Assembly (NCBI RefSeq): GCF_905404315.1
Contig: NC_066282.1
Span: 892,501-956,500 of the forward strand
Reading direction: 5' to 3'
Origin: Leptidea sinapis
Taxonomy: Eukaryota > Arthropoda > Insecta > Lepidoptera > Pieridae
DNA length: 64,000 bases
A program made the translations under genes and the position numbers. Below, one piece after another: positions 1-10,232 of this stretch. The notes under the pieces were generated by a model that worked only from the letters and a program-made list of their open reading frames with translations, searched no databases and was not told the DNA's origin. How positions within the stretch are numbered: position 1 is the stretch's first letter; each line of letters begins with the position of its first letter.

Positions 1-1985
1 ATCTTTATACTTAAGAAATAAAATAAGACATTCTAACGATAAAATCAAAACTACTTGGAAAATTATTAATAACGAAACTGGTAAAACAAAAGATCAAAAC
101 TCTGAGTTTAATCTAAATATTAATAATGTAATTGTAAAATCAAACTTAGATGTTGCTAGAGCTTTTGAAAATTTCTTTACTAATGTTCCCATATCTACCA
201 CTAAACATTTAAACTTATGTCCAATCAGGGCAATATCATTACTTTCTGCAAATGTTACTAAATGTTCAAATAATTTCCAATTTGAGTATGTTAATATCTC
301 GGATATTATAAAGTCATTTAAAGAGATTAATGTTAAAAAGACAGCTGACCTCTGGGGTATATCTGTTAAAGTAATAGGCTCTCTGATTGATATAATAGCG
401 CCTGATCTAGACCTAATATTTAACAAATGTATAGACTGTGGCACATTTCCAGACCTCATGAAGCATAGCAAAATAATACCTTTATTCAAGTCGGGTTGCT
501 CATCAGATCCCTCTAATTATAGGCCTATTTCAATTTTGCCTACCCTGAGTAAAATATTTGAAAACTAATACTGTGTCAACTACGCGCTCATTTTAACATA
601 AATAAAATTATACGTGATAAACAATTTGGATTCAATCGGGGACGTTCAACTATTGATGCAAGTGTTGCATTAATGGAACATATTTTTAGTGCTTGGGAGG
701 ATTCACAAGATTCATATCGGAATCTTTTGCGACCTTTCCAAAGCGTTTGATTGCGTCCAACATGAAATTTTAATCAGGAGATTGCAACACTATGGCATAA
801 GAGGAAGCGCTTTAAATTTATTAATCTCATATTTGAATAACAGGATACAGTATGTTGAAGTTAATAGTGTAAGGTCTTGGTCATGGGTGTCCCGCAGGGT
901 TCAATTCTCGGATCACTTTGTTTTTAGTTTATATCAATGACCTACCCTATCTTATAAAGAACACACATGATATAGTATTGTTTGCGGATGATACATCACT
1001 ATTATTTAAGGTTAATCGACATGCAACTACTATTGAAGATGTAAATAATGCTATTTCTAAGGTAGAACAATGGTTCAAAGTAAACAATCTACTTTTGAAT
1101 GGTAAGAAAACGAAATGCTTAAAATTAATAATACCAAATGTAAAAAAGATTAACACACATATTAAATTAAATGGAGAAATGTTGGATCTTGTAAATAAGA
1201 CAGTGTTCTTGGGTATAACTCCAGATGAGAAGCTTCAGTGGGGTGACCATATATCTGCCTTAGCAAACAGATTAAGTTCTGCAGCATATGCGGTTAAGAA
1301 GATAAGAACTGACTGTCATAGATACGGCCAGAATAGTATATTTTAGTTACTTCCACCGCATTATGAGCTATGGTATCCTTTTATGGGGTAATGCTGCTGA
1401 GATCAATACGATATTTGTGCTGCAGAAGAGAGCCGTTAGAGCCATTTATAAGATGGGATCTAGAATTTCGTTAAAGAATAAGTTTAAAGAAATAAGTATT
1501 ATGACAGTGGCCTCACAATATATTTACGAGAATTTATACAAAAGAATAAAAATAAGTTCACAAAACTAAGTGACTTACATAGTATTAATACTAGAAATAA
1601 GGGTATACTTGCCATACCTGCCACAAGACTCCATAAAGTCAGTAATTCTTTTAGGTGTCAGTGTGTTCGCTTCTATAATAAACTCCCCGAACATATAGCA
1701 AATATGTCTATAAACAAATTCAAAGCCTTCACAAAAAGTAAATTAAGCAGCAAAACCTATTACAATATCCAAGATTATTTAAATGATAAAGCAGCCTGGA
1801 ATTGAATTGCTCTACTTAAGTGTGATTTGTTTTATGTGATTTTAATGGTTTGATGTTATTTATATTACTCATTTGCTTTTAATTTTATCTGTTTGATATT
1901 ATTTATTTATTATTATGAAATTAAGTGTATGACTAAGCCATTGTAAATCAATGTTATGAGTTCAATAAACGTTTTGATTTTGATT
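1..1985 (+). mobile_element. 5'-truncated, frame-broken non-LTR retrotransposon (LINE copy A)
   Basis: The plus strand encodes pieces of a LINE reverse transcriptase in shifting frames. In order: the finger region (NYRPISILP near 520-545), motif A (CDLSKAFDCV near 730-755), motif B/C with the catalytic box FADD near 975-995, the thumb (FLGITPDEKLQWG near 1205-1240) and the LLWGNA block near 1378-1395. At least four frame breaks (near 570, 710, 905 and 1345) and the missing N-terminal endonuclease show it is dead. The 3' end is an AATAAA-containing UTR with TTTTGATTTTGATTTT repeats at about 1968-1985. The sequence resembles the minus-strand LINE at 38.8-41.6 kb and the fragment at 27.9 kb, so these belong to one family. 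Jockey/CR1 group is the likely placement, but clade assignment needs a tree. Confidence 0.85.
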
Positions 1986-2019
1986 TTCAAAAGCATTTGA
2001 CAATGTTGACCACGACATA
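1986..2019 (+). pseudogene. LINE fragment (reverse-transcriptase motif A), left part of the interrupted host LINE B
   Basis: This short stretch translates as KAFDNVDHDI, the LINE reverse-transcriptase motif A. A Helitron interrupts it at the A2019/T2337 dinucleotide. The Copia element follows three bases later, and LINE coding sequence resumes after the Copia at 6645. I infer one old LINE that received both insertions. The segment between motif A and the post-YADD region is absent, so the LINE was already deleted or rearranged. Confidence 0.5.
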
Positions 2020-2336
2020 TCTGTATAGTCTTCTTCGCATATAAATAAAATTGGAATGTCTGTTTGCAATATTGAAAAAGTACACAAATCAAAATAACAT
2101 TTTTTTCAATTTTTGTCTGTCTGTCTGTTTGTTCCGGCTAATCTCTGAAATGGCTGGACCGATTTTGACGGGACTTTTATTGGCAGGTAGCTGATGTAAT
2201 AAGGAGTAACTTAGGCTACGTTTATTTTAGAAAAAATATTTTTTTTCGGAAAAATAATGTAATGTTGCAATGAGCAAGAAACGGTCTAACTCTAAAAAAA
2301 AATATATGGCAAAACAACATTTGCCGGGTCAGCTAG
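2020..2336 (+). mobile_element. Non-autonomous Helitron, 317 bp
   Basis: The element starts with TC after an A (2019) and ends with CTAG before a T (2337), the canonical A|TC...CTRR|T Helitron structure without target duplication. The terminus reads GCCGGGTCAGCTAG. Its start and interior (AAATAAAATTGGA, then GGCTGGACCGATTTTGACGG) match the copy at 24659-24980. It carries no coding sequence. Confidence 0.75.
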
Positions 2337-2344
2337 TTAGAAAT

Positions 2345-2987
2345 TATCATAGAGGTCTTACGAAAGAAATTATCATAGAGGTCTTAAGAAATTAGTGACT
2401 TTTGGTTACTATGACTACAAAGCAGTTATTACGTTGTCATGCTTATAAAAAGTTGTAATTAATTTATAAAATTGTTTTCTTATATTAAATAACTAGTGGA
2501 CCCAACAGACGTTGTCCTGTACACATGTTTTAAATTTGAAAAATCGGTCCAGCCGTTAGGAGCAGTTCACTAACATACACATGAGCAGGAGAATTATATT
2601 CTTTGGGCGGAATTGAGAATCTAAACCAATCTCAAATTCACTGAAACAAAGTCATCAAAATCAGTCCAGCCGTTTAGGAGGTAGTTTAATTGTGAATCTA
2701 AACCATTTTCGAATCCACCTGAAGATACACACCAATCTCAAATTCACTGGAACACACAAAAATATCATCAAAATCGGTCTAGCCGTTTAGGAGGTAGTTA
2801 AATTGTAAATCTAAACCATTCTTGAATCCACCTGAATACACACAGAAAGTTTCATTAGAATCGGTCCAGCCGTCTAGGAGGAGTTCAGTGACATACACAC
2901 GCACCCAAGAATTATATATATAAAGATGGTGAATGCACTGATTTGCTCATAGTCTACTGATGATACTCTGCTCTATCTCATATAACA
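2345..2987 (+). repeat. Copia 5' LTR, split by a Helitron
   Basis: It matches the 3' LTR at 6447-6640 from TATCATAGAGG to CATATAACA, apart from the Helitron at 2493-2926. The first 26 bases are partly duplicated: GAAATTATCATAGAGG occurs at 2340 and again at 2366, so the original left end could be 2345 or 2371. Confidence 0.85.
2493..2926 (-). mobile_element. Non-autonomous Helitron (434 bp) inside the Copia 5' LTR
   Basis: Read on the minus strand it begins TCTTTATATATATAATTC and ends CCACTAG, between A and T. The intact 3' LTR has the uninterrupted site (AAATAATGGTG near 6575-6585), which fixes both ends to the base with no target duplication. Inside, a core like AATCGGTCCAGCCGTTTAGG occurs four times in degenerate form (near 2541, 2658, 2770 and 2857). 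No ORF is present. Confidence 0.85.
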
Positions 2988-3001
2988 GGTTATGGGCCCA
3001 G
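2988..3001 (+). promoter_or_regulatory. Copia primer-binding site for half initiator tRNA-Met
   Basis: GGTTATGGGCCCAG lies directly after the 5' LTR. It is complementary to the anticodon stem and loop of eukaryotic initiator tRNA-Met, not to its 3' CCA end. Drosophila copia is known to prime from such an internal tRNA fragment, which supports the Copia assignment. Confidence 0.8.
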
Positions 3002-3022
3002 AAACGGGAATAAAAGAGAAAA

Positions 3023-3771
3023 ATGAGTAATCACGTGCACATACAACAATTGAAAAGAGAAAACTACGATACATGGAGGATCCATGCAAAAGCTGTACTA
3101 TTAAAACTTGGCCTTTGGAGCTATGTTTCAAATAAAATTAAGAGACCAACGCGAGAAGGTGATGCATTAAATGACTATATGGAAAAAGATGAGTTAGCAT
3201 TAGCCCAGCTATTTCTCATAATATCACCGGGCGAATTAAAACAAGTTAAAAATTGTCAAACAAGATAAAGTGTAAAGATGTCTGGGATACGCTAGAAAGC
3301 ATATATTATAGCAAAGGTCCTGCAAGAAAAGCAAGCCTATTAAAAGAGTTGATTTTGAAGAAGAAGAAAGATGGTGATAATATTGTCAATCACTTGAATA
3401 AATTTATGGATATCGTCGATAGACTAGCAGATATGGACATACCAATTAATAAAGATCTTCTTAGTATTATGATGCTTTACAGCTTACCTCAATCTTTTGA
3501 AAATTTTAGAATTACAATAGAATCCAGGGATGATCTACCAGATCCAGACAACTTGAAAAGAAAGATAATTGAAGAAGCTGAGGCAAGAAAAAATATAGCT
3601 AGTACAAGTGAACAAAACTCTGAACAAGAGGCGCTGTATAGTAGAAACGTGGCAAAAATAAAAACTTTATTGTTAAATGTTTTAAATGCAAAAAGAAAGG
3701 ACACAAAGCTCATGAATGCTGGTCAAAAGTGGACCGAGTTAATAAAAATAATGCAAGTCTATGTTGCTTAG
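3023..3771 (+). pseudogene. Copia gag (capsid/nucleocapsid), frameshifted
   Basis: The N-terminal part (KRENYDTWRIHAKAVL near 3050-3100) is the Copia gag UBN2-type domain. The frame breaks near 3255 and resumes with KCKDVWDTLESIY. A second break near 3655 leaves the zinc knuckle CFKCKKKGHKAHEC (about 3680-3720, CX2CX4HX4C intact) in another frame from the end of the 172-residue ORF. The start codon follows the primer site closely. At least two indels disable it. Confidence 0.8.
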
Positions 3772-3799
3772 AAGAAACATGCCTAAATACGTCTGATAA

Positions 3800-6430
3800 T
3801 AAAGAATAAATTAAGAAATGGTGTCTTGAACAGCGGATGTACGTCACATATGAGTCATGAATTGAAAAGATTCATTAATATGGACAAAGCTGATAACAAA
3901 ACGTTAAGGTTAGCATCAGAAAACTGTCTTGCACAAATCGAAGGACGAGGTCCAGCAAAACTTTACACCTATAAAATACCAAATCTGAAACTAACTGAAG
4001 CCTTGTACGTACCGTCGCTGACTACAAATCTAATGTCAGTTGGAAAAATAACAGACAAAGGTTGAACAGTTTTATTTAAACAAAAAAAAGCTATCGTGAT
4101 GCGAAACAATAAAATTCTGTTAAAATCAGAGAGACATTCAGACGGTTTGTACTACGTTAAAGAAAACATAGAAGAGAAAGCTAATTACTGCGAAGCAAGC
4201 AAAATGCAGCAATGGCATAGAAAGTTAGCACATCTAAATGAAGGACAAATGAGAATTGTACTTGATAAGAAAATTATGGAAGGCTTAGGCTTATTCAATA
4301 AAAGTGACGCAGTTAAAGACTGTGAAGTCTGTGCTAAAGGCAAAGCAACAAAACTACCGTTTAATGCACCTAAAAATGAGCAACGTACAAATGAAAGATT
4401 AGAAATTGTGCATACTGATGTATGTGCTCCCATGAGGCAGCCATCGAAAGGGGGTTCCAAATACTTCATCACATTTACAGATGATTATTCAAGATATACA
4501 AGAGTATACACAATGAAAACTAAGGATGAAACTCTATCAAAATTTAAGGAATTCAAAAATGAGGCTGAAAGATTTACCAAAAAGAAGATAGTATGCTTAC
4601 AAAGTGACAATGGGACAGAATATATTAACAATTATTTTGACAAATATTTGAAGGAGAATGGCATCAAAAGGAGACTTTCCGCACCATACACGCCAGAACA
4701 GAATGGCTTAGCAGAAAGAAAAAATAGGACATTGCTTGATAAAGCTAGATGTATGTTGATAGACGCCAATATGAAAGAAGTTTTTTGGGCTGAAGCTATT
4801 AATACAGCTAACTACTTGGCAAACCGTAGTCCTTGCACAAGTATTGATAACGCGACTCCATTTGAAAAATGGGTAAAGAGAGTTCCGTCAGAAAGACATT
4901 TTCACATATTCGGAACTAAGGCGTTTGTACATAAAAATGGAAAGAAAAATGGAAAATTTGAAGCCAGAGCGACACCTGGAATTTTTGTAGGATATTCGGA
5001 AAATCACAAGGCATACCGGATTTTCAACCCAAAAACAGACCAGGTAATGATTAGCAGAGATGTCAAAATACTGGACAAAATGTTTTATGAAAACGAGATC
5101 AAAGGAGAACAAAAACAAGATTTAGTTAATAAAAAGGAAATAGAAATTATATTTTCTCCTGAAAAAGAGAATGTAGAAGATAATAAAGATTTGAAAGAAC
5201 ATGAAATTGATGAAACTGACCAGGAATTGAACAATGATGAAATATTTGTTGACGCAACTACAGAAACAGATGAAATAGATCCGACTAGTTCTACTGATAA
5301 AAAACAGAGAAAACCACCAGCATGGCATCAAGATCATGAGATGGATGCTGAACAATCATTCCTCTGTGAAATAGACGAGAACATGGATGAATGGGAAGAT
5401 GCAATAATAAGCGAGATTGAATCTCATCTTAAAAATAATACTATGAAAATTGTACACAGGAACGAAAGCAAAAATTTGATTGATAGTAAAATGATTTTAA
5501 AATATAAATATAATGCAATGGGAGAAATAGATAGACGTAAAGCACGACTTGTGGCGCGTGGGTTTAATCAGAAAGAAGGAATTGATTACACTGAAACATT
5601 TGCACCTGTTGCAAAAATGAGTACTCTTAGAATACTTATTGCACACGCAATTGAAAATAAATTTAAGTTATCCCAACCAACATGAATGTAAGCCAGTTTC
5701 AACGCCCATGGAGACTGGTCTGAAACTGGAGAAGGGTAATGGACACAGACATACAGAGATGGAGAATATACCATACCAAATGTTAATTGGATCTCTAATG
5801 TACTTCGCTGTAGCCACAAGACCAGATATAATGTTTGCTGTTAGTTATTTCAGCCAATATAATACATGTTTTGATAATACACATTGGCAAGCTGCAAAAA
5901 GGGTGATTCGTTATTTAAAAGGAACGAAGAATGTAACCATCAGATATAAACAATCAGGAATGGCACTAACAGGCATGGCTGACGCTGACTAGGCGGCATG
6001 TACCGTTGACCGTCGTTCATATATCGGTTATATTTTTAAGTATGGTGGTGGCCTTATCAGTTATGCATCAAAGAAACAAAGAACCGTGGCTTTGTCAACA
6101 GCAGAAGCCGAATATATGGCGATGACAGAAGCAACGAAGGAAGCTTTACACTTGAAATATCTGTTGGAAGATATTGGAGTTTTTCAACAAACTGTTACGA
6201 TCTATAATGATAATTTGGCTGCATAGATGTTAGCAAACAAACAAATGACTGGTAAGAGATCGAAACATATCAGTATAAAGGAACATTTTATACGGGATTG
6301 TGTCCAGAAGAAATTAGTGACCATCCGTTACAAGGACACAGAACATATGGAGGCAGACCTTTTTACAAAGGCATTACCACAACCAAGATTGTTAAAGCTT
6401 CTAAAGATGATAGGCGTCACTCAGACCTGA
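3800..6430 (+). pseudogene. Copia pol: protease, integrase, reverse transcriptase, RNase H, with deletion and stops
   Basis: The protease region reads WCLNSGCTSHM at about 3821-3853; the usual catalytic DSG has become NSG. A stop near 4063 separates it from the integrase, which keeps the HHCC finger (WHRKLAHL, CEVCAKGK), the first Asp in VHTDVCAPM, the second in QSDNGTEY, and the Glu in PEQNGLAERKNRT (4096-5040). The reverse transcriptase begins ARLVARGFNQKEGIDYTETF (5540-5605), then jumps near 5675 to the connection segment (PIMFAVSY-like), so the YVDD catalytic part is missing. RNase H follows (ALSTAEAEYMAM near 6090), with in-frame stops at about 5990 and 6224. It cannot transpose by itself. 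Confidence 0.85.
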
Positions 6431-6435
6431 AGGTC

Positions 6436-6446
6436 GTGAGGGGGAG
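6436..6446 (+). promoter_or_regulatory. Copia polypurine tract
   Basis: The purine run GTGAGGGGGAG immediately precedes the 3' LTR, as expected for the plus-strand primer. Confidence 0.65.
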
Positions 6447-6640
6447 TATCATAGAGGTCTTACTCATAGAAGAAGAAATTTGTGACTTTTGGTTACTATG
6501 ACTACAAAGCAGTTATTACGTTGTCATGCTTATAAAAAGTTGTAATTAATTTATAAAATTGTTTTCTTTTATTAAATAATGGTGAATGCACTGATTTGCT
6601 CATAGTCTACTGCTGAAACTCTGCTCTATCTCATATAACA
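6447..6640 (+). repeat. Copia 3' LTR (uninterrupted)
   Basis: It runs from TATCATAGAGG to CATATAACA, is followed by the GAAAT target duplicate, and includes the empty Helitron site at 6579/6580. A TATA-like TATAAAAAG near 6532 and AATAAA-like motifs near 6575 may act as its promoter and polyadenylation signals (inference). Confidence 0.85.
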
Positions 6641-6644
6641 GAAA

Positions 6645-7400
6645 TAAATATGACATTGGATAAAATAATCAAACGGCTTGACATGAATAATTTAAATGTC
6701 AACAAATGCAATTAAATATAAAATATAATAATACAGTTATAAATGAAATTGATAACGTATTTTTTTTGGGAATACATATTGATAAATATCTCAACTACAC
6801 TAGTCATATTGACACAGTTTGTAACAAAATTAATCGTTTTGTCTACGTACTTAATATGTTAAGAAGAATAGGGTCACACAAGCTATCCGTTATGGCTATG
6901 GATCCGTTGCATCAGTTTTACCCTATGGACTACTAATATGGGGTAATGGTTCCTATATTCAGCGAGTTTTTGTTGCCCAAAAAAAAATCCTTACCTGCAA
7001 TAGTAGGTGTAGGGCCACGCTAAATCTACCATGTATGTACATTTTCGAGCCTTGTAAATTTGTGCGTAACCACAGATATCTTTTCACGTCAGCTGTTGAT
7101 GTGAATGCTAGTCTAGCTAGAATAATAATTAACAAGACAGCAGCATAGACTGGTTTTGAAACATTGTCCTAAAACAACATTTTATCTTAAAAATAGCCAT
7201 AACATGTGTATAAAATTATATACAAATGTCCTCAGGACTTGAAAATACTGTCAAAGAAAATGTTTATACCAAGACTCTTTAAATGGCTGCTTGAAAATAT
7301 TTTTTATAGTATCAATGAATATTTAAATAAGTATTAGGTTTTTAATATTTAAGATCTGGACATACCCTATTCCAAAGAAAAATAAATAATTTCATTTCAT
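6645..7400 (+). mobile_element. 3' part of interrupted LINE B
   Basis: Translated pieces are typical of a LINE C terminus: DKIIKRLDMNNLNVNK, then FLGIHIDKYLNYTSHI (about 6755-6805), LLIWGNGSYIQRVFVAQK (6932-6985) and KKMFIPRLFKWLLENIFY (7253-7305) with several frame breaks. The 3' end lies near the AAATAAATAATTTC stretch at 7380-7400. It begins directly after the Copia target duplication and probably continues the motif A fragment at 1986-2019. Confidence 0.65.
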
Positions 7401-7639
7401 TATACAAACAATGAATTCAAGTTTTAAAGGTTGATTGATGCATCCAATATACGATATTATATACAGTTTGTTATTTATTACATGTTATGAAATATTTGAT
7501 ATTATTTAAACACGATTCATATATTGGAGCAGCACTGGATTGCAGTATCATACAAAATAATTTGTTTTAATATACAATTTACACTTTATATAGTTATAAT
7601 ACATACAAATTAATATCACAGCCATTGTATAATTGAGCC

Positions 7640-7808
7640 TCTATTGATTTAAAAAAGTGTCCGTAGAGTTTCTTGTATGTTCTTCTCACGAGCTCAACTT
7701 TTTCCGAACATATGGTAAATTTAGTAATTTAAAAGAAATATTTATAGTGACTATTCAAAAGCGCTTAGTTTAAGCCTAATTGAATAAAGATTATTTGACT
7801 TTGACAAA
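7640..7808 (+). repeat. 3' UTR tail of a truncated LINE
   Basis: The stretch contains the insect-LINE-type 3' UTR wording (GAGTTTCTTGTATGTTCTTCTC) and ends GAATAAAGATTATTTGACTTTGAC, a polyadenylation signal plus repeated TTTGAC tail. No coding sequence remains. From 7400 to 7640 I see only AT-rich sequence. Confidence 0.5.
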
Positions 7809-7837
7809 ATTTCAAATAAATTTAAACTCGTTAAAAT

Positions 7838-9660
7838 TTAAACTTTAAACTCGTCTAATATACCAACATGTTTATGCATAAAATTATATAAGTATTTAGA
7901 TATATAAGGTGCCAGTCGTTCCGAAAACTTGGTATTAATTCTTGGGCGAGTTATGTTAAACGTGCGTTTCATTTTGTTAGTGGCAAAACCCGGAGTATTG
8001 AGAACATTTTTGTGCTCCTTCATTACACTAGCCAATATGAATAATTGTCGAACTCTTAGCACGCCGCATTCCGTATACAAACTGTCCGTAGGGTGTCGTC
8101 GTGGCTTCCTGCACATGACTTTTAGAAAGGCTCGTTGAGCTCTCTCTAATATTATTAGATGAGATTTTGCAGCTCCTCCCCAGACTGTTATGCAATACAT
8201 AACGATTGATTGACATAGTGCAATATAGATTGATTTAAGCAATTGGCAGTCAGCTGAGTTCCTGAGTAGCCTTATGATATTCATGAGTTTTCTAACTCTT
8301 CCAGATAAGGATAAGATGTGCGGCAAGAAGGTGAGTTTTTCATCCAATTGGACTCCCAGGTACCGTAATTGTGTCGTCCTCTGTATCTTTGGACAAAAGC
8401 ATGGTGCTTCTGCTGCTTTATCACATCTATGTATTTGAATGAATTCGCAGTCGGTTGGAGCACTAGCTTTTGTTATGTGAAACGACAGGTAATTCGTTTT
8501 CCCGGGGTTAAGAGTCAGGAGGTTATTATCTAACCAGTTAGCTACTACGGAGAGGCCTCTTTCCTACATGTGTTTTGCTTCTTTCCATGACTTACCTTTA
8601 AATAATGTTAAGGTGTCGTCAGCATAACAAACGATATCCGCGTTTTCAATGTTCAATTTAAGTAGGGAGTTCATGTAAATTGAAAACAGGGTTGGGCCTA
8701 AGATAGAGCCTTGTGGAACACCCACTGTGACCTCTTGCAATTCACTTATGTGTTTACCTACACGCAGACACTGTTTCCTGCCAGTTAGATAACTAGCAAA
8801 CCACTTCAAAAGAAGGCCTCTGATGCCCATACATTCCAGTCGCTTCAAAAGTATTGGAACTGAGACAGTATCAAATGCCTTAGACAGATCCAAGAATACC
8901 CCAATAGATCCATGTCCACTGTCCATGTACCGTGAGATCAATTCTGTTACCAGTAAACATGCATCCTCTGCGGATTTTCTTCGACAAAAACCAAATTTAC
9001 GATCACAGAGTAGGCCCTTAGATTCAAGATAAGAAGTGAGTCGGGAATTGACTACCTTTTCCAAAACTTTTGATACTACACTGAGCAATGAGATTGGTCT
9101 ATAGTTTCCATGCACTTCTTTTGATCCAGATTTATATATTGGAATTACCATTGCTAGCTTCCATGATTCAGGAAAGACTCCAGTAGTGATACTCAAGTTT
9201 ATTATATGAGTCAGCGGTAAAGTAATATGGTCCGAGTTTTGCTTAAGTACTACTGCTCCTATTTGGTCTATTCCTGAAGCACTATCTACTCGTAGATCGT
9301 TTAACCAGTGTTTTATTTCAGTCTCGTCAGCTGGTTTCATGAAAAATGATCTTATTGGAGTGTTTATATGTTTTATTTCGGATGCTAAATTTTCCTCAGT
9401 TTTTTTGATGTTGTCAAGAATTGTCTTAGTAAGTTGTCTACCCACAGATGCAAAATATTCGTTATGCAACTTTAAACAATGTTCTACTTCATCAGGCGTT
9501 TTAATTAATTCTTCAGCATTCTGCTGTGAGCGTTTATGATGGGTAATTTCTCCAATCACCTTCCATAGCTTCTTTTTATCATGTTTACTTTCTGTCAAAA
9601 GTGAGCGTTCGTAATTGTACTTTGTAATGTATTTGAGTAAAGTATACACAATTTATTTTT
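7838..9660 (-). mobile_element. 5'-truncated LINE with reverse-transcriptase ORF (copy C)
   Basis: On the minus strand a 361-codon ORF (9649-8564) covers most of the reverse transcriptase: WKLAMVIPIYKSG, GNYRPISLL, FLDLSKAFDTV (motif A), GVPQGSILGP (motif B) and CYADDTLTLF (catalytic YADD). A break near 8564 is followed by the thumb and C-terminal region (LRYLGVQLDEKLTF, then TVWGGAAKSHLIILERAQR) to a stop at 7838. Endonuclease and ORF1 are missing. The sequence differs from copies A and G, so this is a second LINE family, Jockey-superfamily by motif content. One frameshift and one break make it non-functional. Confidence 0.85.
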
Positions 9661-10232
9661 ATTTTCGTGGAATAAGAAGGAACATGAGGCCACAGGTGTC
9701 GTGATGGTCAGTAATCCCTGACAACCATACTCCATATCACCACATCCAGAAAATTAATGGATGGGCTACCAGCCTTACCCACCACGGGGAAGAACGCTCG
9801 TTAAAAACCGCATTGTTGAGGGCATGATATCTTGTATTGAATTTAAATATAAAACACTCCACCTGATAAATACGATAGAAGACACAGTATGGAGCCACAT
9901 TTCTACGCGATACTGGTTTGAACTGATACTGGAGTGCACCAGAAAAGAGGCTATAATATTATATAGCGCTCTAAATTGAAGTTTTATCTTGTTTTATTGA
10001 TGACAGCTTAGCTTTGTCTTAGAATTGACCGCGGCATTTGCAATTGCTCGAGATTCCAAGTTCCTGTATTCGAATACTAGGTGAGGTATTAAGAAAAGTT
10101 TTGTCAAAGATCGTTGATACAATATAAAAACGTTCAAATATTTCAAAACGATTTATTTATATTTTACACAAAACCAAACTAATAAAAATATTCGAAATTC
10201 ATCGACCTTCGTAATTTATTATGGAACTAAAA
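9661..10232. other. Non-coding stretch with repeat scraps; GMC 3' UTR at its right end
   Basis: The part near 9680-9800 resembles dispersed insect-repeat wording (GAAGAACGCTCG, CACCACATCC), and the 10025-10065 segment (CCGCGGCATTTGCAATTGC) matches pieces at 23995 and 33080. On the minus strand AATAAA-type signals around 10145-10160 could end the GMC transcript. No gene is supported before 10233. Confidence 0.4.

Larger units (their letters stand above)
2345..6640 (+). mobile_element. Copia-type LTR retrotransposon, inactivated
   Basis: It has two matching LTRs (2345-2987, interrupted by a Helitron, and 6447-6640), a half-tRNA primer site at 2988-3001, gag, and a pol region in Copia order: protease, integrase, reverse transcriptase, RNase H. 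The 5-bp direct repeat GAAAT at 2340-2344 and 6641-6645 is a good target-site duplication. The LTRs differ at only a few positions outside the Helitron and a short 5' rearrangement, so insertion is fairly recent even though the coding region has several frameshifts and a deletion of the reverse-transcriptase catalytic centre. It lies inside an older LINE. Confidence 0.9.
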
